Below, piece by piece: positions 59,472 to 64,000 of a stretch of DNA of 64,000 nucleotides. The stretch lies in the NCBI GenBank assembly GCA_027484125.1, contig JAIXUI010000148.1:1-64000 (forward strand), read 5' to 3'. Source of the stretch: Bacteroidota bacterium. GTDB lineage: Bacteria; Bacteroidota; Bacteroidia; UBA7662; JAIXUI01. The stretch's first letter is position 1. Each line of letters starts with the position of its first letter. Both the position numbers and the translations under genes were made by a program. The notes below the pieces were generated by a model. That model saw only the letters and a list, made by a program, of their open reading frames with translations, did no database searches and was not told where the DNA came from.

Positions 59472-60652
59472 AGCGCTTCTTTAAGTCTATAAAAGATTGG
59501 CTTACTCCTTACTTAAAGCCTGAAACTCCTTTTTTATTAGCTTGCAGTGCGGGCAAAGATTCGATGTTATTAGCTCATGTTTTACTTGAGCTGAAGATAG
59601 AGTTTGCGCTGATTCACATTAATTACGGATGGAGAGAGGAGTCAGACGATGATCAACAATGGTTGGAAAATTGGGCCGAACAAAATCAGATTCCAATCCA
59701 CATTTACAAGGCTCAATCTAAGTCTGAGTTGCTGGCTTCTTTTCCCGGAAAATCTGCTCAAGAAATTGCTCGAATCATTCGATATCGATATTTCTCCAGT
59801 GTTTCAGCTTCTAATCGGAACGCGTGGGTGCTTACAGCACACCATCTTGGTGACCAACGAGAAACTTTGTTCATGAGGATATTGGAAGGCCGCGCTGTAA
59901 ATCCAATTCCCCAGGTAAGAAAGCCATTCCTTCGGCCTCTATTAAATGCTGCCCCCGATTTCCTAGAAAAACTAAGGGCAGCGCTTCACGTTAGTTGGAG
60001 GGAAGATTCCAGCAATGCTTCCCTTGATTATCGTCGTAATCAACTTCGACATCAAATTATTCCCCAACTCAATCAGCTGCCTTTCAATTGGAAGGTAGGC
60101 TTCGATCTGTTTATTCAACACCATACAAACGCAGTACTTGCTGAAAAAAAGTGGATAGAACAGCTAAAGTCACAAATGCTGATAGAGTCCGGTTTGATTG
60201 TTTTTCCGGTGGCTCTTCTTGAAAAGCATACCTCTATGTTAAGCCTTCTGTTTCGAGCTTTTGAAATTCAGCTATCAGAAAAGGAATTGCCGCAGATTGT
60301 GAGGTTGCTATCGGCTCAAAAAGGCAAAAAAATGCTCTTGGCGAATGGTGTACTTTGGAGAGAAAAACATGCTTTTGTATTTGTATCGAATGATTTAAGC
60401 ACCAAACAAATTGTAAGTTATCCCAAAGACTTTAGTCATCACTTTCATAGAAAATGGAAGCCCGGTGATTACTTAACCAAGCCGGATGGGCATTCTAGAA
60501 AACTTAGCGATTGGCTTACAGATCATGCAATGCCTTCTTTCTTAAAACCTGAGTTTCTGGTTATCTTGGATAATGAGAAAATGATTTGGCCACAGTACCA
60601 CTCAAAGCTTGAATTACAATTAACTTCGGCCTTCCTTGAACTCGTTTCATGA
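59453..60652 (+). CDS. tilS: tRNA(Ile)-lysidine synthetase
   Basis: FLLACSAGKDSMLLAHVLLEL (PP-loop), ALIHINYGWREESDDDQQWLENWA, RYRYFSSV, LTAHHLGDQRETLFMRILEG. Confidence 0.95.
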   Translation: MEKKEVKRFFKSIKDWLTPYLKPETPFLLACSAGKDSMLLAHVLLELKIEFALIHINYGWREESDDDQQWLENWAEQNQIPIHIYKAQSKSELLASFPGKSAQEIARIIRYRYFSSVSASNRNAWVLTAHHLGDQRETLFMRILEGRAVNPIPQVRKPFLRPLLNAAPDFLEKLRAALHVSWREDSSNASLDYRRNQLRHQIIPQLNQLPFNWKVGFDLFIQHHTNAVLAEKKWIEQLKSQMLIESGLIVFPVALLEKHTSMLSLLFRAFEIQLSEKELPQIVRLLSAQKGKKMLLANGVLWREKHAFVFVSNDLSTKQIVSYPKDFSHHFHRKWKPGDYLTKPDGHSRKLSDWLTDHAMPSFLKPEFLVILDNEKMIWPQYHSKLELQLTSAFLELVS

Positions 60653-61707
60653 ATTTGAGCCAGGAAGAATTGCAGGATGACCTTGAAACCGAAGGTCAAG
60701 ATGATTTATATGAGCATCACCGGATCGTTATCGACCCGGGACAATCGTTGTTGAGAATAGATAAATTTCTAATCGATCGACTCCCCAATGTTTCTAGAAA
60801 CCGAATTCAAACTGCTGCTAAGGCAGGGACAATTTTGGTAGATAGTAAGCCCGTTAAGCCCAGTTTTCGAGTAAAACCCGGACAGGTGGTTAGTGTGGTT
60901 ATGGCTCATCCACCTCGTGAGAAGGTGCTTTTAGCAGAAAACCTCGACTTAAACATCGTTTATGAAGATGCTCATTTGCTACTGGTTAACAAAGCAGCGG
61001 GCATGGTGGTGCATCCTGCCTTTGGTCATTATTCCGGAACGCTTGTTAATGGTTTGGTTTACCATTTCAGCCAATTGCCTACCGGAAGAAATGGCGATAT
61101 ACGCCCGGGTTTAGTGCATCGAATTGATAAAGACACTTCCGGATTGCTGGTGATTGCGAAAAATGAAGAAGCAATGACCATGTTAGCTGCCCAGTTTTTT
61201 AATCACACTATTGAGCGAGAATATTACGCGCTTGTTTGGGGTGATATGCCGGAAAATGAGGGAACAATAACAGGCCACATTGATAGGAGTATCAAAGATA
61301 GAAAAGTAAGAGCCGTATATCCGGATGGATCACGCGGTAAACGCGCGGTTACTCATTATCGGGTGCTCAAACGATGGGGTTTTGTAACGCTCTGTGCCTT
61401 CAAATTAGAAACAGGAAGAACACATCAAATTAGGGTGCATTGTCAATATATAGGACATCCCATTTTTGCAGATCCTATTTATGGTGGTGACAAACTTAGA
61501 GCGGGTAATCCGGTAGGTTCTTACAAGAAATTTGCAGAAAACACCTTGGAAGAAATGGGCAGATTGGCATTACACGCAAGAACATTGGGCTTTAGCCATC
61601 CGGCGAATGGCAACTTTATTCGTTTTGAAGCGCCATTGCCAGAAGATTTTAGTCATTTACTTCAACGTTGGGATACCTATTTGCAAGGTTTACAAGCTAA
61701 TGGATAA
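60649..61707 (+). CDS. RluD-like 23S rRNA pseudouridine synthase (S4 + RluA domains)
   Basis: LLRIDKFLIDRLPNVSRNRIQTAAKAGTILVDSKPVK S4 domain; VHRIDKDTSGLLVIAKNEEAM; GRTHQIRVHCQYIGHPIFADPIYGG. Confidence 0.95.
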   Translation: MNLSQEELQDDLETEGQDDLYEHHRIVIDPGQSLLRIDKFLIDRLPNVSRNRIQTAAKAGTILVDSKPVKPSFRVKPGQVVSVVMAHPPREKVLLAENLDLNIVYEDAHLLLVNKAAGMVVHPAFGHYSGTLVNGLVYHFSQLPTGRNGDIRPGLVHRIDKDTSGLLVIAKNEEAMTMLAAQFFNHTIEREYYALVWGDMPENEGTITGHIDRSIKDRKVRAVYPDGSRGKRAVTHYRVLKRWGFVTLCAFKLETGRTHQIRVHCQYIGHPIFADPIYGGDKLRAGNPVGSYKKFAENTLEEMGRLALHARTLGFSHPANGNFIRFEAPLPEDFSHLLQRWDTYLQGLQANG

Positions 61708-63600
61708 TCCTCCCATCCACCAACGCCCAGGCATGTCGGCTCCGTTAAAATCTTGAATCGAATTATTAGATAAATTCAAACATTGTATATTGAAAATGAG
61801 TGTTTTATTTGCCTTTATATCAATCTTGGCATTAACCTGGTGAACTTCTGCTGGAAGTGAAACATTCAAAGTGCTTGAGCGAATAGAAGCGCGCTGTTTC
61901 CACAGATAATTCACGCCTACATTGATCCATTTGCTTCTCCACTGTAACTGACTATTGAGTACTTGATTCGCATGCGCAATGAGGTAAGCCGAAATCACTT
62001 GTTCTGCAGCTTCTGAGTAAACGTTTAAGTATCCTACTTTAAGAATCAATTGGTTAGAATTAGACCAGCTTTTTCGATATTCCATATCTAGCTCAAAGCC
62101 TTGGGTGTAGGTGCTTCTTAAGTTTTGAGCATAGTTGTAAGAACGGCCAGTAACTAAATTGAAGTTTCTAGGGATTTCGCTCATCGGTGTTAAGACCCAG
62201 TCAATCAGGTTGGTGCTTGCTCTCCTGAATACCGTTCCGCCAAATTTTAACCCAAAGTTTGTGTGTAAGTCTATTCCTGATTCATAACTCCAACTTCTTT
62301 CTGCTTCAAGATTCGGATTTCCGATGCTGCCACCGGCAACTAAAGATTTATTGTAATTATTGAACCGCTCGGTAAACTCAGCCGCTCTAATTCCTCTCCC
62401 AACCCCACCACGAAAGTGAAGCATGCCTTTTCTATAGGCAACAAAAAATTGGGGTAACCATTCTAGTCCATAGTTATCGTCTGCATCTGCCCTTAACCCA
62501 GTGTTTAAGGTCAGACCTTGGATTGGCGTATAAACGTGATGAACGAATATGGCGCCATGATTAGTAATGTGATTTCCTCGGTCATTAGAAAGGATAGATC
62601 GTTGGTCTGCCTGAATTCCCAGATTCAAGCGATGTTTCTTGAATTGATGGAAGTGAAGCACCTGCATGTTAGCTAACCTTGTAACATGTTCATTGGGTGT
62701 AGCAATGGGGTTAAAACGATAGAAATCAGTGGTGTATTTGAACACTGCATCAGCCACTGTACTGCTTTTTTCATCATGTTTCCAGGTTATTCGGGCTTGG
62801 TTCCACCATTGAGTCACTTGTTCCATTGCCGTATCCGATAGGAGAGAGGTGTAGAAGTTTCTTGCGCTAAAATCCCTGTAATCAGCAGAACTACGAATAC
62901 TTAGGTAAAGTTTAGGTTTAAGCTGAAATTTAGCTGAAAGACTTCCACTATTCAACCTAAAGAAGTTTCTTCTTCCATCTCTAGCCGGAAAGCCGTCACT
63001 GCTTTGTGTGCTCAATCCAGTAAAAAGTGTCGCTTTTTTCCAACCTGCGGTAGCTCCAATTTCCTGTGATTGATAACCATAATCGCCTACTTTTCCATTG
63101 AAGGTGGCTGAGTGGGTGTTATTGATGGGTTCGTTATGATTGAAAGATTTGGTGATGATATGAATAACTCCACCTACTGCATCTGGTCCATAAACGGCAG
63201 CCGCAGGGCCTTTCAGTACCTCTATTCGCTCTATCTCCGAAAGTGGTAAGGGTAAATAGCTGCTAAAATGTCCGGTCAAAGGATCATTCAATCGCATTTG
63301 ATCTAACAGAACTAAGACCTGTTGAAAGGTGCCTCCACGAATCAAAAAATTAGCTTGTGTGCCCATTGGACCGCGTTGTTGCACTTCGATTCCGCCTACA
63401 TACCTCAACAATTCATCAAAAGATTGAACAGGTAGGGCTGCAATATCTCTTGCGGTTAAGGTGAGAACTTGGTGACCTATCTCTTCTGATTTTACAGGTG
63501 TTCTCGCTGACGTTATAAAGGTTTCAGGAAGTGTTTTTCCCGATTGTCCCCATAAACCCAATGGAATGAAACAAGAAAGTAATAGTGCAATTTTTTTCAT
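61690..63600 (-). CDS. TonB-dependent receptor (BtuB-like plug and barrel)
   Basis: TFITSARTPVKSEEIGHQVLTLTARDIAALPVQSFDELLRYVGGIEVQQRG...FLIRGGTFQQVLVLLDQMRLNDP...ERIEVLKGPAAAVYGPDAVGGVIHIITK; start at ATG 63600. Confidence 0.92.
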   Translation of the reverse strand: MKKIALLLSCFIPLGLWGQSGKTLPETFITSARTPVKSEEIGHQVLTLTARDIAALPVQSFDELLRYVGGIEVQQRGPMGTQANFLIRGGTFQQVLVLLDQMRLNDPLTGHFSSYLPLPLSEIERIEVLKGPAAAVYGPDAVGGVIHIITKSFNHNEPINNTHSATFNGKVGDYGYQSQEIGATAGWKKATLFTGLSTQSSDGFPARDGRRNFFRLNSGSLSAKFQLKPKLYLSIRSSADYRDFSARNFYTSLLSDTAMEQVTQWWNQARITWKHDEKSSTVADAVFKYTTDFYRFNPIATPNEHVTRLANMQVLHFHQFKKHRLNLGIQADQRSILSNDRGNHITNHGAIFVHHVYTPIQGLTLNTGLRADADDNYGLEWLPQFFVAYRKGMLHFRGGVGRGIRAAEFTERFNNYNKSLVAGGSIGNPNLEAERSWSYESGIDLHTNFGLKFGGTVFRRASTNLIDWVLTPMSEIPRNFNLVTGRSYNYAQNLRSTYTQGFELDMEYRKSWSNSNQLILKVGYLNVYSEAAEQVISAYLIAHANQVLNSQLQWRSKWINVGVNYLWKQRASIRSSTLNVSLPAEVHQVNAKIDIKANKTLIFNIQCLNLSNNSIQDFNGADMPGRWWMGGLSISL

Positions 63601-63607
63601 GAGGGCG

Positions 63608-63615
63608 CAAAAATA
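63608..63615 (-). promoter_or_regulatory. -7 element TATTTTTG of the TonB receptor gene
   Basis: Exact TAnnTTTG match, 7 nt upstream of ATG 63600. Confidence 0.6.
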
Positions 63616-63648
63616 GAATCTCAGCGATTCTTTCCTCATTTTTGGGAT

Positions 63649-64000
63649 ATGCCAAAAAATACCGAATCGCTGGAATCAGCTTTTGAATTGGTTGCCAAAC
63701 TGCTTGAATTACATGATGATAATCCGTTTAAAATTAAGTCTTTTACATCAGCTGCAAGAGCTATAGATGGATTAGGTCCTCAAGCTGAAACCTTAACAGA
63801 AGAGGAATGGAAAACAGTCCCTGGTATTGGCGCTTCTCATCTCAAGCGCATTCAATCATTTAAATCGACCGGCACTTTTTCGGAACTACAGGAAATGCTT
63901 GATCTAACGCCACATGGGGTCTTAGAAATGCTCTCTATCCGTGGTCTAGGCGCTAAAAAAGTGCGGATTCTTTGGAAATCACTTGGAATAGAAACTCTTA
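63649..64000 (+). CDS. DNA polymerase/3'-5' exonuclease PolX-like N-terminal (helix-hairpin-helix) region, truncated at window end
   Basis: My own translation: MPKNTESLESAFELVAKLLELHDDNPFKIKSFTSAARAIDGLGPQAETLTEEEWKTVPGIGASHLKRIQSF...MLSIRGLGAKKVRILWKSLGIETL; not in the ORF track. Confidence 0.8.
   Translation, partial: MPKNTESLESAFELVAKLLELHDDNPFKIKSFTSAARAIDGLGPQAETLTEEEWKTVPGIGASHLKRIQSFKSTGTFSELQEMLDLTPHGVLEMLSIRGLGAKKVRILWKSLGIETL

Noticed and set aside
61690-63600. Assigning the BtuB-like receptor to B12 uptake and linking it to the CarH-like regulator
   Set aside because: Plug/barrel similarity does not identify the ligand, the genes are about 40 kb apart, and no cobalamin riboswitch-like leader fits in the few bases between promoter and ATG.

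Overview
A gene-dense Bacteroidota chromosomal window with about 54 CDS and no tRNA, rRNA, CRISPR, transposon or prophage that I could recognise. The Bacteroidota assignment rests on type IX secretion (T9SS) sorting domains, PorP/SprF, the DUF5103 T9SS plug protein, TonB-dependent receptors, DUF3822, DUF4159 and TAnnTTTG-type -7 promoters. Most genes are housekeeping: dxr, rseP, hisS, coaD, rsmD, alaS, gatB, purA, fur, fabG, fabD, mdh, tilS, RluA-type synthases, queD, pabB and trhO. The items most worth a second look are: (1) a 21-bp near-perfect inverted repeat that covers the sbtA start codon and has the -7 promoter element in its loop; (2) a compact membrane protein / winged-helix regulator / TonB receptor / secreted protein operon with a TATAAAGT-ACTTTATA-t-TATAAAGT operator on its promoter; (3) a MerR regulator carrying the Wx9EH and ExHxxG signatures of B12 (CarH-like) photoreceptors; (4) an MBOAT plus two paralogous SGNH proteins plus an unknown secreted protein, probably an envelope O-acylation system downstream of rseP; (5) consensus -7 boxes only 3-7 nt from start codons, suggesting leaderless mRNAs; (6) convergent genes that mostly overlap, with one perfect 22-bp-arm hairpin at a convergent gap. 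Function calls come from motif and family recognition in the translated ORFs. No database search was run.
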